Assembly (NCBI GenBank): GCA_017550105.1
Contig: JAFYLQ010000026.1
Coordinates: forward strand, 1 to 44,491
Source of the DNA: Clostridia bacterium
GTDB taxonomy: Bacteria > Bacillota > Clostridia > Oscillospirales > Acutalibacteraceae
Length of the DNA: 44,491 nt
Direction of reading: 5' to 3'
The translations under genes and the position numbers were made by a program. Under the pieces are notes generated by a model. It did no database searches, was not told the DNA's origin, and saw nothing but the letters and a program-made list of their open reading frames with translations. Below, one piece after another: positions 32,652 through 41,780 of this stretch. Every line of letters starts with the position of its first letter. The first letter of the stretch is position 1.

Positions 32652-33863
32652 TCAGTTACTCAATTTTATTTCGGAGTTACCGTAAGAGAAACATCTTGAA
32701 ATTTTATCAAGGGACACAACAAAAATGAAATCATCAGTGGGCAGAATACCCTGCGCATCTCCTTTATAAGTTATCTTGGAAACCTGTTTGCCGTTGTAAT
32801 TGTAAACATATATAGCCTTATCACCTAATGCAAATATATATTTATCACTCATCTTAACGCTCTTTATGGAATAATCGGCCTGAATTGTTGATTTGACCTT
32901 ACCGTTAGCCTTTAAAACGTGTATTTCAAAAACGTTTTCACTACCGTATTTAGCAAGACAAACAATACTTTTGCCGTTTACAGAGGTATCGCAGGAAGTA
33001 AACTCTGATGAGTAATATTTAATCGCCTCTGAGTATTTTTCATCCTTACGATTAAGTGTATACACACCCACGTCGGTCAACAAAGTCAAGGTGTTATAAG
33101 CCGTAAAATCTATATCAAAGGGAACGGCACCTGTTATGGTCTGAGTATTAAGGGGCTCCTTATAATCAATGCCAAAGTACTGAATATTGGTAAGAAGGTT
33201 ACCGTTTTTAGCGCCTAACGTAGCAACACCTACGTATTTGCCGTTATCGGATACACAAATAGAAACAATATTTTCATAAGCACAATTCCATTGAAATATA
33301 AGCTTGTTGCTTTTGTTAAAAACCTCAAGGACGCTTGTTGCACCATCAAACTTTGTACTTAATGCATAGGTTCCGTCTTTTCCGTAATCTGCAGTAATGA
33401 TTGCGTTTTCGGCTTCGCCCTCGTAGGCAACCTTTTTGTCATTTATAAGCAAGAAGCCTTTACCGCCACGGTCAAAAATCACAGCATTGTCACCATTTAC
33501 GGAAATACCCGGTTTTGAGAAAATATGAGGTTGTGAAAACTTCATTTTACCCTCGGGAGTGTATACCGCTACGTTATCGGTAGATAACACTACAACGCTT
33601 TCGCCCAAAACATCCGTACAAATAGTTGACTCACTGTTAATAAGCAAGGGGAACCGCTCATCATTACCCGAAACCGCAACCTTTGCTTTTAATAAAAGTG
33701 CACCAATTGGTATAACGCCAACTGAAGATAATATGTAAACGAATATAAAGGATAAAACCAAGGCGCCGACTATAATTGCCTTTGCCTGTGATTTTTTAGA
33801 AAGCTTTGATACACGGCGCTCACCTGAATATCCGCTTTTTAATTCGGTCAATTTAACTTTCAT
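32652..33863 (-). CDS. DUF5711-type membrane-anchored beta-propeller protein
   Basis: 403 residues. A cytoplasmic basic N terminus is followed by one membrane helix (about residues 33-55) and an extracytoplasmic domain of about 340 residues. That domain is made of repeated beta-strand units (STDNVAVYTPEGKMKF, DDFIFVVSLDKIS), consistent with a PQQ- or WD-like propeller as in DUF5711 proteins. No catalytic motif is seen and the function is unknown. The ATG at 33863, with AGGTGA six bases upstream, replaces a longer frame without a ribosome binding site. It overlaps the end of truA by 11 bases. Confidence 0.75.
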   Translation of the reverse strand: MKVKLTELKSGYSGERRVSKLSKKSQAKAIIVGALVLSFIFVYILSSVGVIPIGALLLKAKVAVSGNDERFPLLINSESTICTDVLGESVVVLSTDNVAVYTPEGKMKFSQPHIFSKPGISVNGDNAVIFDRGGKGFLLINDKKVAYEGEAENAIITADYGKDGTYALSTKFDGATSVLEVFNKSNKLIFQWNCAYENIVSICVSDNGKYVGVATLGAKNGNLLTNIQYFGIDYKEPLNTQTITGAVPFDIDFTAYNTLTLLTDVGVYTLNRKDEKYSEAIKYYSSEFTSCDTSVNGKSIVCLAKYGSENVFEIHVLKANGKVKSTIQADYSIKSVKMSDKYIFALGDKAIYVYNYNGKQVSKITYKGDAQGILPTDDFIFVVSLDKISRCFSYGNSEIKLSN

Positions 33864-34611
33864 TTTCGTCACCTGAAAAGAAAACTTTATTAAGATACAA
33901 CCCGTCGGGTATTGCCGTAATACCTGCGGTTGTTCTGTCCTTAGAAGCAATAATTTCGGGTATACTATTTGCCGAAATTTTACCGTTGTTTACGTAAAGC
34001 AAGGTACCTGCCATAATGCGGACCATATTGTATAAAAAACCGTTACCACAAACTGTAAAAACAACAAAATCGCCCTGCCTTTGAACGTTGGCATAGTAAA
34101 TGGTTCGTACCTTCGAAAGCACCTCGGTACCTGCTGCGCAGAATGCTGAAAAATCGTGTTCGCCCACAAAGTGCTGAGCCGCCCTATCCATCAACTCAAC
34201 ATCCATAGGATATTTATGATGCATTGCCCTTTTGTAATTAAAGGGTGAAGAAATTTTAGTGTTCTCAAAGTAATAGGTATACTCTTTTTTTACACTATCA
34301 AACCTTGCATTAAAATCATAATCAACCTCTTTGCAGGAGATTATGGAAATCTCACCCGGAAGCTTTGCCGAAGCCAGTGCCACAGGAAAGCTTTCACAAG
34401 GTATTGTGCTTTCGGTACGCACGTTGAAAAAATATTCCTTAGCGTGTACACCTGCATCGGTACGACTGCAACCGATAATATTGGGTTCCTCACCCGTTAA
34501 GCGATACCACGCTTTTTTTATTTCGCCCTGAACGGTAACGGCATTTTCCTGTTGCTGCCAGCCATGGAATTTTGACCCGTCAAAAGCGGCTTTAAAAAGT
34601 AAATTTCTCAT
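33853..34611 (-). CDS. truA: tRNA pseudouridine(38-40) synthase TruA
   Basis: 252 residues. TruA makes pseudouridine at positions 38-40 of the tRNA anticodon arm. The catalytic Asp is in SRTDAGVHA, and other family segments are FHGWQQQ, FVGEHDFSAFCA and NGFLYNMVRIMAG. The ATG at 34611 is one base after the ecfT stop (TAATATG) and has no clear ribosome binding site, so it is probably translated by coupling. The order ecfA1-ecfA2-ecfT-truA is common in Firmicutes. Confidence 0.95.
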   Translation of the reverse strand: MRNLLFKAAFDGSKFHGWQQQENAVTVQGEIKKAWYRLTGEEPNIIGCSRTDAGVHAKEYFFNVRTESTIPCESFPVALASAKLPGEISIISCKEVDYDFNARFDSVKKEYTYYFENTKISSPFNYKRAMHHKYPMDVELMDRAAQHFVGEHDFSAFCAAGTEVLSKVRTIYYANVQRQGDFVVFTVCGNGFLYNMVRIMAGTLLYVNNGKISANSIPEIIASKDRTTAGITAIPDGLYLNKVFFSGDENES

Positions 34612-34612
34612 A

Positions 34613-35428
34613 TTAAATAATCTTATCAAACAAAATATTGAGTGTTATAACTCCGCCGAGAACAAGCAGTGAAACAATAGTCGCAACTAAGTCACGCCAA
34701 GAAAACTTCATCTGTCTCATTCTTGTTCTGTTGTCACCGCCTGTATAACAACGGCAGGACATTGCGTCTGCAAGTTCTATTGCTCGTTTGAATGCAGAAA
34801 CGAACAAGGGAACAAATATGGGGAAAAGTGCCTTAACCTTTTTTAAAAGGTTACCCGATTCAAAATCCGCACCCCTCGCCTTTTGTGCAGACATAATTCT
34901 GTCGATTTCGTCAATAAGGGTGGGAATAAACCTTAATGCTATGGTCATCATCATAGCAAAGGTGTGAACCTCAATTTTAAAAATCTTAAGGGGTGAAAGA
35001 AGCTTTTCGATAGCATCAGTCAAATCTGTGGGTGCCGTAGTATAAGTAAGAAGTGAGCTTATGAGCAATAAAAGTAAAATTCTTACTGTAATAAATATGG
35101 CGGTATAAACACCTTTATCAGTAATCGTAAAGTGCTCCCACGGTAAAAGGACGTTACCCTCTTTAACGTAATAAAGCTGAAGAACGCTTGTTAAAAGAAT
35201 GATTGGTATAAGCGGTTTAAAGCTTTTTAAAACAAGCTTAACGGGAAGTCTTGATAAAAGGTATGAGACAATTCCAAACAACCACACAAGACCTAAAGCC
35301 CAGAAATTACCGCACACAAACACAAGTACAAGGAAAATAACCGTAAAAATTATTTTACTTCTTGCATCAAGATTATGGATAAAGGATTTCCCCGGGAAAT
35401 ACTGACCGATTGTAATATCCTTAATCAT
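34613..35428 (-). CDS. ecfT: energy-coupling factor transporter transmembrane protein EcfT
   Basis: 271 residues. EcfT is the membrane scaffold joining the two ECF ATPases to a substrate-binding S component. Five to six helices are present, and the two coupling helices carry AQKARGADFE and AMSCRCYTGG, the Ala-Arg-Gly-type motifs that contact the ATPases. No S component is encoded in the window, so this is a group II module that shares its S subunits from elsewhere. The start overlaps the ecfA2 stop in an ATGA arrangement. Confidence 0.94.
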   Translation of the reverse strand: MIKDITIGQYFPGKSFIHNLDARSKIIFTVIFLVLVFVCGNFWALGLVWLFGIVSYLLSRLPVKLVLKSFKPLIPIILLTSVLQLYYVKEGNVLLPWEHFTITDKGVYTAIFITVRILLLLLISSLLTYTTAPTDLTDAIEKLLSPLKIFKIEVHTFAMMMTIALRFIPTLIDEIDRIMSAQKARGADFESGNLLKKVKALFPIFVPLFVSAFKRAIELADAMSCRCYTGGDNRTRMRQMKFSWRDLVATIVSLLVLGGVITLNILFDKII

Positions 35429-36288
35429 AAGGTGCCCCCCTTCCTCAGGTAGGAAAGAATAGCATTCTTAGCACCTTCAACAGTATATTCCGTATCACCT
35501 AAATCGAAGCCTGATTTTTTAAGCTCGATGAATAACGAAGTGATTTCAGGAACGTCAAGACCCAATTCAGAGAGTCTTTCGCCCTGTGAATAAACCTCAT
35601 CAACGGTACCCTGCAGGGCGATTTCGCCATCATTCATAACGATAACACGCTGAGCAACCGAAGCAACGTCATCCATATTGTGGGATACAAAAATAACTGT
35701 ATTACCTGTTTTTTCGTTGTAGTTCTTAATAAGGTTTAATAAATTATTTTTACCCATCGGGTCAAGTCCTGCGGTAGGCTCATCAAGAATAAGAACCTTG
35801 GGCTCCATTGAAATTACACCTGCAATGGCAACCCTGCGTTTTTCACCGCCCGAAAGGTCAAATGGTGATTTTTCAAGATAATCCTCGGATAAACCTACAT
35901 AATTCAATGACTCATAAACACGTTTTTTTATTTCTTCTTCGGATAATTTCATATTATGGGGTCCGAAAGCTATATCCTTGTAAACGGTGGACTCAAATAA
36001 CTGTTGTTCGGGATACTGAAAGCAAAGACCAACGTTAAAACGACATTCACGAAGGGTTTTCTTGGATTCGTAGATGCTTTTACCCTCAAATAACACATCA
36101 CCTGAATCGGGCTTTAAAAGACCGTTCAAATGCTGTAATAGAGTGCTTTTACCGGAACCGGTATGACCAATAACGGCAACAATCTCACCCTGCTCAATAT
36201 CAACACTAACGCCCTTAAGAGCACCCTTTTCAAAGGGAGTGCCTTTGGAGTATCCGTATATTAAATTTTTAACGGAAATAACGGACAT
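35425..36288 (-). CDS. ecfA2: energy-coupling factor transporter ATPase EcfA2
   Basis: 287 residues. ABC ATPase powering vitamin or metal uptake through EcfT. Walker A is GHTGSGKSTL, the Q-loop region QYPEQQLFE, the signature LSGGEKRRVAIAG, Walker B VLILDEPTAGLD and the switch His SHNMDD. The position between ecfA1 and ecfT, plus the Q-loop sequence, supports EcfA2. It starts four bases after ecfA1 with AGAGGT. Confidence 0.94.
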   Translation of the reverse strand: MSVISVKNLIYGYSKGTPFEKGALKGVSVDIEQGEIVAVIGHTGSGKSTLLQHLNGLLKPDSGDVLFEGKSIYESKKTLRECRFNVGLCFQYPEQQLFESTVYKDIAFGPHNMKLSEEEIKKRVYESLNYVGLSEDYLEKSPFDLSGGEKRRVAIAGVISMEPKVLILDEPTAGLDPMGKNNLLNLIKNYNEKTGNTVIFVSHNMDDVASVAQRVIVMNDGEIALQGTVDEVYSQGERLSELGLDVPEITSLFIELKKSGFDLGDTEYTVEGAKNAILSYLRKGGTL

Positions 36289-36292
36289 TTTA

Positions 36293-37135
36293 TTAACCTC
36301 TGTTTTCAGTAATCTTTTTAAATTCTTCTGCGAATTCTGTGGGCGTTAAAGGCGTACCGCCTATTTCAACACCAGCTTTTTTTAATTTCTCGGCAAGTTC
36401 AAGGGGCTTGGGAACCGTAAGACCTATGGACTTAAGAAGCTCGGCTTTAACAAAAACCTCACGTGGTGTACCGTCCATACAAACCTTGCCTTCATTCATA
36501 ACCACTACCCTGTCCGCATTAACTGCTTCATCCATAAAATGGGTTACAAGAATAACGGAAATGCCAAGCTCATTTTTTAGTCTGTGAAGAGCCTCCATAA
36601 CCTCACGACGTCCTACGGGGTCAAGCATTGCGGTGGGTTCGTCAAGCACTATGCAATTAGTCTGCATAGCAATAATACCCGCAATAGCAATTCGTTGCTT
36701 CTGACCTCCCGAAAGACGGTGGGGCTCGTGCCTTCTGTATTCATACATATTTACGATTTTTAAAGCCTCGTCAACCCTCTTACGAATTTCCTCGCGGGGT
36801 ATACCGAGGTTTTCGGGACCGAAAGCCACGTCATCCTCAACAATGGTTGCAACAATCTGATTATCAGGATTCTGAAAGACCATACCAACCTTTCGACGAA
36901 TATCAATTTCAAGATTCTCGTCCGCTGTGTCATACCCGAAGGTATAAACCTTACCGTCGTTAGGAATAAGCAAGGCATTTATAAGCTTCGCCATTGTGGA
37001 TTTACCTGAGCCGTTGTGACCGAGCACACAGGTAAACTGCCCCTCATAAAAATCAAGGGATAAATTTTTTAAAACATAATCTTCCTCTTCCGAATAACGG
37101 AAGGAAACGTCTTTAAATTCTATAATTTTATTCAT
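36293..37135 (-). CDS. ecfA1: energy-coupling factor transporter ATPase EcfA1
   Basis: 280 residues. Walker A GHNGSGKSTM, Q loop FQNPDNQ, signature LSGGQKQRIAIAG, Walker B CIVLDEPTAMLD and switch His THFMDE. It pairs with EcfA2 as a heterodimer. The ATG at 37135 follows the methyltransferase stop by one base (TAATATG) with no visible ribosome binding site, the same junction as ecfT-truA. A longer frame to 37177 runs into the upstream gene and is rejected. Confidence 0.94.
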   Translation of the reverse strand: MNKIIEFKDVSFRYSEEEDYVLKNLSLDFYEGQFTCVLGHNGSGKSTMAKLINALLIPNDGKVYTFGYDTADENLEIDIRRKVGMVFQNPDNQIVATIVEDDVAFGPENLGIPREEIRKRVDEALKIVNMYEYRRHEPHRLSGGQKQRIAIAGIIAMQTNCIVLDEPTAMLDPVGRREVMEALHRLKNELGISVILVTHFMDEAVNADRVVVMNEGKVCMDGTPREVFVKAELLKSIGLTVPKPLELAEKLKKAGVEIGGTPLTPTEFAEEFKKITENRG

Positions 37136-37136
37136 A

Positions 37137-38003
37137 TTATTTTGACCAAACGGCAGTTGAACCACAGGGAAGAACAAGACCGCTCTGTGTTACGGGAAGT
37201 CCGATTTCATCTGCGTAAGCCTTTCCGCCGAATCTTTTTGCTACTGTGGAATTAAGTATGTAGCTCATTACCGCAGGTGAAACACCCGCAGTATACGAGT
37301 TAATAAGAACTGCAAGTGAATCATCGGTAAGAAGCTCCTTACAGCTATCAACAAAGCCGTATATTTCATTTTCAAGCTTCCAGACCTCACCACCCGGGCC
37401 CCTGCCGTAAGAGGGCGGGTCCATTATGATGATGTCGTATTTATTGCCACGGCGAATTTCACGGGCAACAAATTTCATACAATCGTCAACAATCCATCTG
37501 ACGCTTCTGTCGGCAATACCTGTTGAAGCCGCATTTTCCTTTGCCCACTGTACCATACCCTTTGAGGCATCAACGTGAACAACCGAAGCACCCTTCAGAA
37601 GCGCACTGACTGTAGCGGCACCTGTGTAAGCGAAAAGGTTAAGAACCTTAACGTCCTTTCTTCCGCTTTTTTCAATAATATCCCCTACTAAATCCCAGTT
37701 GCACGCCTGCTCGGTAAACACACCCGTGTGCTTAAAGCCCATAGGCTTTAAATTAAAGCGTAAATCCTTGTAGCCGATTTGCCATACCTCGGGGATTTTT
37801 TTATAAAACTGCCATGCACCGCCGCCCTGATTTGAACGGATATAACGAGCGTGGGCATTCTTCCAAAGAGGGTTCTCTCTTTTGGTATTCCAAAGAGCCT
37901 GAGGGTCGGGTCTTATGAGGAAAATATCTCCCCATCTTTCTAACCTTTCACCGTCAGAGCAATCTATAAGTTCATAATCCTTCCAACCGTCGGAAACTCG
38001 CAT
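37137..38003 (-). CDS. SAM-dependent methyltransferase, RlmI/RlmK-like
   Basis: 288 residues. The C-terminal two thirds are a Rossmann methyltransferase: motif I VLNLFAYTGAATVS, acidic VHVDASKGMVQWAKEN and motif IV DIIIMDPPSYGRG. The DPPSYGRG segment and the N-terminal part resemble class I enzymes of the RlmI/RlmK group, which methylate 23S rRNA (C1962 or G2069). There is no PUA domain as in RlmI, and the residue targeted is not known. The ATG at 38003 overlaps the glmM stop by one base (TAATG), and AAGGAGAG lies in the end of glmM. Confidence 0.82.
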   Translation of the reverse strand: MRVSDGWKDYELIDCSDGERLERWGDIFLIRPDPQALWNTKRENPLWKNAHARYIRSNQGGGAWQFYKKIPEVWQIGYKDLRFNLKPMGFKHTGVFTEQACNWDLVGDIIEKSGRKDVKVLNLFAYTGAATVSALLKGASVVHVDASKGMVQWAKENAASTGIADRSVRWIVDDCMKFVAREIRRGNKYDIIIMDPPSYGRGPGGEVWKLENEIYGFVDSCKELLTDDSLAVLINSYTAGVSPAVMSYILNSTVAKRFGGKAYADEIGLPVTQSGLVLPCGSTAVWSK

Positions 38004-39376
38004 TAAAGTAATCTCTCCTTAATAACCTGTGCAATTTCTTGTGCAAGAATATTAATCTTTTCTTCATCCTTACCCTCAAGCATAACACGAACAAGGGGTT
38101 CTGTGCCTGAAACACGAACAAGAACTCTGCCATCGTTACCAAGTTCTTTTTCTGCCGCTTCAATAGCTTTTTTGATTTCTTCATCTCTGGGGAATCTTGC
38201 TTTACCGAAATCGGAAACCCTTACGTTAACGAGAACCTGCGGGAATACTTCCATTTCAGAAGCAAGGTCGGAAAGTTTTTTGCCCGTTTCCTTCATAACA
38301 CAAAGAAGTTTAAGTGCAGAAAGCTCACCGTCACCTGTTGTTGCAAAATCACGGAAAATAATATGACCTGACTGCTCACCACCGATTACAAAATCGTTTT
38401 CGAGCATATTTTCAAGAACGTAGCGGTCGCCGACCTTTGTTTTTTCGCAATGAATACCATTCTCTTCGCAGAATTTGAAGAAGCCCATATTACTCATTAC
38501 GGTAACAACTGCCGCATTGTTTTTAAGTTTACCCTTATTCTTCATATGCTTTGCAAAAATTGCAATAAGCTTATCACCGTCTACAACGTCACCCTTTTCG
38601 TCAACAGCAAGGAATCTGTCGGCGTCACCGTCAAATGCAAGGCCTACGTCGCAATTATTTCTGACAACGAAATCCTGCAACACCTCAAGGTGTGTGGAAC
38701 CGCAATTTGCATTGATATTTGTACCGTTGGGATGACAAGCCATAAAGAAGCAATTATCACAAAGGCGCATAAACACACGGGGCGCAGTTACGGAAGCGGC
38801 ACCGTTAGAACAGTCAACGGCAATTTTAAGACCATTGAAATTCTCCATACCGTATTCTGCCAACTCATCCTGAGCCACGCTCTTAAGATAACTTGAATAG
38901 TCAATAATTGAGGTTCGAGAGCGGATAATACGACCAACCTCACCGCCAACCTTAATGGGAGGCACCTGAGTTTTATCAAGAATTATGCTTTCAATTTGCT
39001 CCTCAAGAGCATCGGGAAGCTTGTAGCCGTTACCCTGAAAAATTTTAATGCCGTTATATTCACAAGGGTTATGGGATGCGGAAATCATAACGGCGGCATC
39101 ATACTCGTATTTTTTAACAAGATATGCAACTGCGGGTGTGGGAATTTCACCAAGAAGCATTACATCCGCACCAACAGAGCAAAGACCTGCTGAAATTGCG
39201 GATTCAAGCATCTGCGAAGATGCACGTGTATCCATACCGATAAGAACCTTGGGTCTTTTGTTAGTGTGCTCTGTAAGAACCATTGCGGCGGCTCTGCCTA
39301 TCTGCATCGCAAGTTCGCAAGTAAGCTCGGAGTTTGCTACGCCTCTTGCACCGTCTGTACCAAAAAGTCTACCCAT
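38003..39376 (-). CDS. glmM: phosphoglucosamine mutase
   Basis: 457 residues. GlmM converts glucosamine-6-phosphate to glucosamine-1-phosphate for UDP-GlcNAc and thus peptidoglycan. It shows GTDGARG at the N terminus, the phospho-Ser loop ISASHNPCEYNG, the metal loop AFDGDADRF and the phosphate-binding SGTEPLVRVM at the end. The length fits the bacterial family. It starts 30 bases after ruvB with GGAGTG; no terminator separates them. Confidence 0.96.
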   Translation of the reverse strand: MGRLFGTDGARGVANSELTCELAMQIGRAAAMVLTEHTNKRPKVLIGMDTRASSQMLESAISAGLCSVGADVMLLGEIPTPAVAYLVKKYEYDAAVMISASHNPCEYNGIKIFQGNGYKLPDALEEQIESIILDKTQVPPIKVGGEVGRIIRSRTSIIDYSSYLKSVAQDELAEYGMENFNGLKIAVDCSNGAASVTAPRVFMRLCDNCFFMACHPNGTNINANCGSTHLEVLQDFVVRNNCDVGLAFDGDADRFLAVDEKGDVVDGDKLIAIFAKHMKNKGKLKNNAAVVTVMSNMGFFKFCEENGIHCEKTKVGDRYVLENMLENDFVIGGEQSGHIIFRDFATTGDGELSALKLLCVMKETGKKLSDLASEMEVFPQVLVNVRVSDFGKARFPRDEEIKKAIEAAEKELGNDGRVLVRVSGTEPLVRVMLEGKDEEKINILAQEIAQVIKERLL

Positions 39377-39406
39377 AAATAATCACTCCAAAATAAAAAT
39401 CAGAAA

Positions 39407-40459
39407 TTAATAAGATTCAAAACTGCCCTGAGCATTATCCTCGAAGGGAGGATTAATGCCAAGATGACGATATCCTGCGGGGGTTACCTTACGCCCTCTG
39501 GGTGTTCTTGCGATGAAGCCTAACTGCATAAGGTAGGGCTCGTAAACATCCTCAATAGTAACGGATTCCTCACCGATTAGTGCGGCAATTGTATCAAGAC
39601 CAACGGGTCCGCCATTGTAATTTTCAATCATTGCACGTAAAAGATTGCGGTCAACAAGGTCAAGACCAAGCTCGTCAATCTCCATACGGCTAAGTGCCTG
39701 TTGTGCACTTTCAACGTCGATAACACCGCTACCCATAACCTCGGCATAGTCACGTGTTCGTTTGAGCAATCTGTTTGCTATACGAGGTGTACCACGTGAA
39801 CGTGAGGCGATTTCAAGGGCGCCGTCCTTTTCGGATTCGATTTTAAGAATGTTGGCACTACGCTGAACTATCCTTGCCAACTCCTCAGGTGAATATAGCT
39901 CAAGTCTTAAAATGACGCCGAATCTATCACGTAATGGTGCGGAAAGCTGACCCGCTCTTGTTGTAGCGCCAATAAGTGTAAAGCGTTTCAAATCAAGGCG
40001 TATTGAACGTGCAGAAGGACCCTTGCCGATTATAATATCAAGAGCAAAATCCTCCATAGCGGGATAAAGAACCTCTTCAATGCTTCTTGAAAGGCGGTGA
40101 ATTTCGTCAATGAATAAAACGTCGCCGTCGTTAAGGCTTGTAAGAAGTGCCGCAAGGTCACCCGGCTTTTCGATAGCGGGGCCTGAGGTTACCCTGAACT
40201 GAACGCCCATTTCGTTTGCAACGATACCCGCAAGGGTGGTTTTACCAAGACCGGGAGGACCGTATAATAACACGTGGTCAAGGGGCTCGTGCCTTTTCTT
40301 GGCGGCTTCTATATAAATTTTAAGGTTTTCCTTTGCCTTTTCCTGACCGATATACTCGTCGAGACAATGGGGTCTTAAGGATGTTTCTATGTCGATATCA
40401 TCCGAAATATATTCGGGAGCAATAACTCTTTGCTCATCCGCAATAAAAAAATCGTCCAT
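39407..40459 (-). CDS. ruvB: Holliday junction branch migration helicase RuvB
   Basis: 350 residues. AAA+ motor of the RuvABC resolvasome. Walker [13 protein letters not shown], Walker [11 protein letters not shown], sensor 1 [10 protein letters not shown], the Arg finger region APLRDRFG and the C-terminal winged helix ([18 protein letters not shown]). The ATG at 40459 follows AGGAG. It is third in the ruvC-ruvA-ruvB order. Confidence 0.97.
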   Translation of the reverse strand: MDDFFIADEQRVIAPEYISDDIDIETSLRPHCLDEYIGQEKAKENLKIYIEAAKKRHEPLDHVLLYGPPGLGKTTLAGIVANEMGVQFRVTSGPAIEKPGDLAALLTSLNDGDVLFIDEIHRLSRSIEEVLYPAMEDFALDIIIGKGPSARSIRLDLKRFTLIGATTRAGQLSAPLRDRFGVILRLELYSPEELARIVQRSANILKIESEKDGALEIASRSRGTPRIANRLLKRTRDYAEVMGSGVIDVESAQQALSRMEIDELGLDLVDRNLLRAMIENYNGGPVGLDTIAALIGEESVTIEDVYEPYLMQLGFIARTPRGRKVTPAGYRHLGINPPFEDNAQGSFESY

Positions 40460-40480
40460 ATTATTATCTCCTGTTATTGT

Positions 40481-41092
40481 TTAAAAACGCAAGGTCATAT
40501 TTTTTAATGCACCCTTAATAAGGTCTTCAACTGAAAGGTCGGGTGAAAGTTTGCTGACTGCAACGGAAGCCTCGGACTGTGAATAACCGAGAGCCGCAAG
40601 AGCTGCGATTGCCTCAGAGGTATTGCTCATATTATTAACCGCATTTACAGCCGTAGATGTTGCCACACTCTGCTCGGAAACAAACGAAACGTTTGAAATT
40701 TTATCCTTAAGTTCCATAATAACTCTTTGAGCAAGCTTGGGTCCCACACCGTTAGCCGCAGTAATTGCCTTGGTATCACCTGAAGCTACTGCAATGGCAA
40801 AATCATCAGGACTGAGTTCTGAAAGAATTGCGAGTGCCGCCTTTGGTCCAACACCCGAAACACCGATAAGCAATTTAAATGCATCAAGCTCCTGCTCGGT
40901 GGCAAAGCCGAATAAATCAAGGGCGTCCTCACGTACGTTAAGATGAGTAAAAACCGTAACGTCACCGTTTTTGCCGTTAAGAACTGCTAAGGTGTTACGT
41001 GTTGCAAAGCACTTGAAGCCAACACCGCCGCAGGATACGGCGAATGACTGTTCGCCCATATATATTATTTTACCCGTAAGGCTATAGAACAT
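40481..41092 (-). CDS. ruvA: Holliday junction DNA-binding protein RuvA
   Basis: 203 residues. An N-terminal OB fold (MFYSLTGKIIYMGEQ) is followed by two helix-hairpin-helix motifs (GVSGVGPKAALAIL, AANGVGPKLAQRVI) and the C-terminal domain that binds RuvB (EAIAALAALGYSQSEA). It forms the tetramer that holds the four-way junction. The ATG at 41092 follows the ruvC stop by one base and has GGAGG inside the end of ruvC. Confidence 0.97.
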   Translation of the reverse strand: MFYSLTGKIIYMGEQSFAVSCGGVGFKCFATRNTLAVLNGKNGDVTVFTHLNVREDALDLFGFATEQELDAFKLLIGVSGVGPKAALAILSELSPDDFAIAVASGDTKAITAANGVGPKLAQRVIMELKDKISNVSFVSEQSVATSTAVNAVNNMSNTSEAIAALAALGYSQSEASVAVSKLSPDLSVEDLIKGALKNMTLRF

Positions 41093-41093
41093 T

Positions 41094-41594
41094 TTATTTT
41101 CCTCCTAAGATTCCGAGAATTGAAGAACCACTTGCATGACCGTGACAGATAGCAAGTGCAAGAGCGTCGGCGGCATCATCGGGCTTGGGGATTTTATCAA
41201 GATGTAAAAACGTTCTTGTCATTTCCTGAACCTGAAATTTTTCTGCACGGCCGTAGCCGACTATACTCTGCTTAACCTGTAAGGGTGTGTATTCAAAAAT
41301 CGGAATACCGAGATTCTGCACCGCAAGGACTATTACTCCCCTTGCCTGTGCAACGTCAATTGCGGTTTTTTGGTTGGTATTAAAGTACAGTCTTTCGATA
41401 CTGACTGCATCGGGTTTAAACTTCAGAAGAAGCTCGGTAATATCGTCATAAATCTTTTTAAGACGTTCGTTAAAAGGCATATCTTTATCGGTAGTAACTG
41501 CACCGTAGCCCATTAATGAAAAGTTATTGCGTTCGTAACGGATAATACCGCAACCCACAATTGCATAACCGGGGTCAATGCCGAATATTACCAT
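41094..41594 (-). CDS. ruvC: crossover junction endodeoxyribonuclease RuvC
   Basis: 166 residues. The resolvase cuts Holliday junctions. Catalytic acidic residues are visible in FGIDPGYAIVG, SIERLYF and DDAADALALAICH. The ATG at 41594 is chosen because the protein then starts MVIFGIDPG as in the family; the longer frame to 41663 crosses the promoter. ruvC is the first gene of the long minus-strand run and has a strong promoter upstream. Confidence 0.96.
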   Translation of the reverse strand: MVIFGIDPGYAIVGCGIIRYERNNFSLMGYGAVTTDKDMPFNERLKKIYDDITELLLKFKPDAVSIERLYFNTNQKTAIDVAQARGVIVLAVQNLGIPIFEYTPLQVKQSIVGYGRAEKFQVQEMTRTFLHLDKIPKPDDAADALALAICHGHASGSSILGILGGK

Positions 41595-41633
41595 AAAAAC
41601 ACCACACAATACCGCACTATAATTTTTCAAATT

Positions 41634-41663
41634 ATTATACCATATTATAGTTAAAAATATCAA
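41634..41663 (-). promoter_or_regulatory. promoter of the ruvC-led operon
   Basis: On the minus strand, -35 TTGATA (41663-41658), an 18-base spacer ending in TGG and consensus -10 TATAAT (41639-41634). It is the only clear promoter found for the run down to clpE. Confidence 0.75.
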
Positions 41664-41720
41664 CAGTTTATAACTTATTTTTTATTATAATTATTAATAT
41701 ATACTGAGGGTAAAAAAATG

Positions 41721-41749
41721 TTGATTTTAGTCGATTTAACTGATATAAT
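41721..41749 (+). promoter_or_regulatory. promoter of the SH3-domain gene
   Basis: -35 TTGATT (41721-41726), a 17-base spacer ending in TGA and consensus -10 TATAAT (41744-41749). The gap between ruvC and this gene (about 186 bases) thus carries two divergent promoters. Confidence 0.75.
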
Positions 41750-41780
41750 TGAACCATAAAATCCGAAAGGCGGAGAATTT

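Noticed and set aside
38450-38896. 148-codon plus-strand frame opposite glmM
   Set aside because: Antisense shadow of a conserved essential gene.
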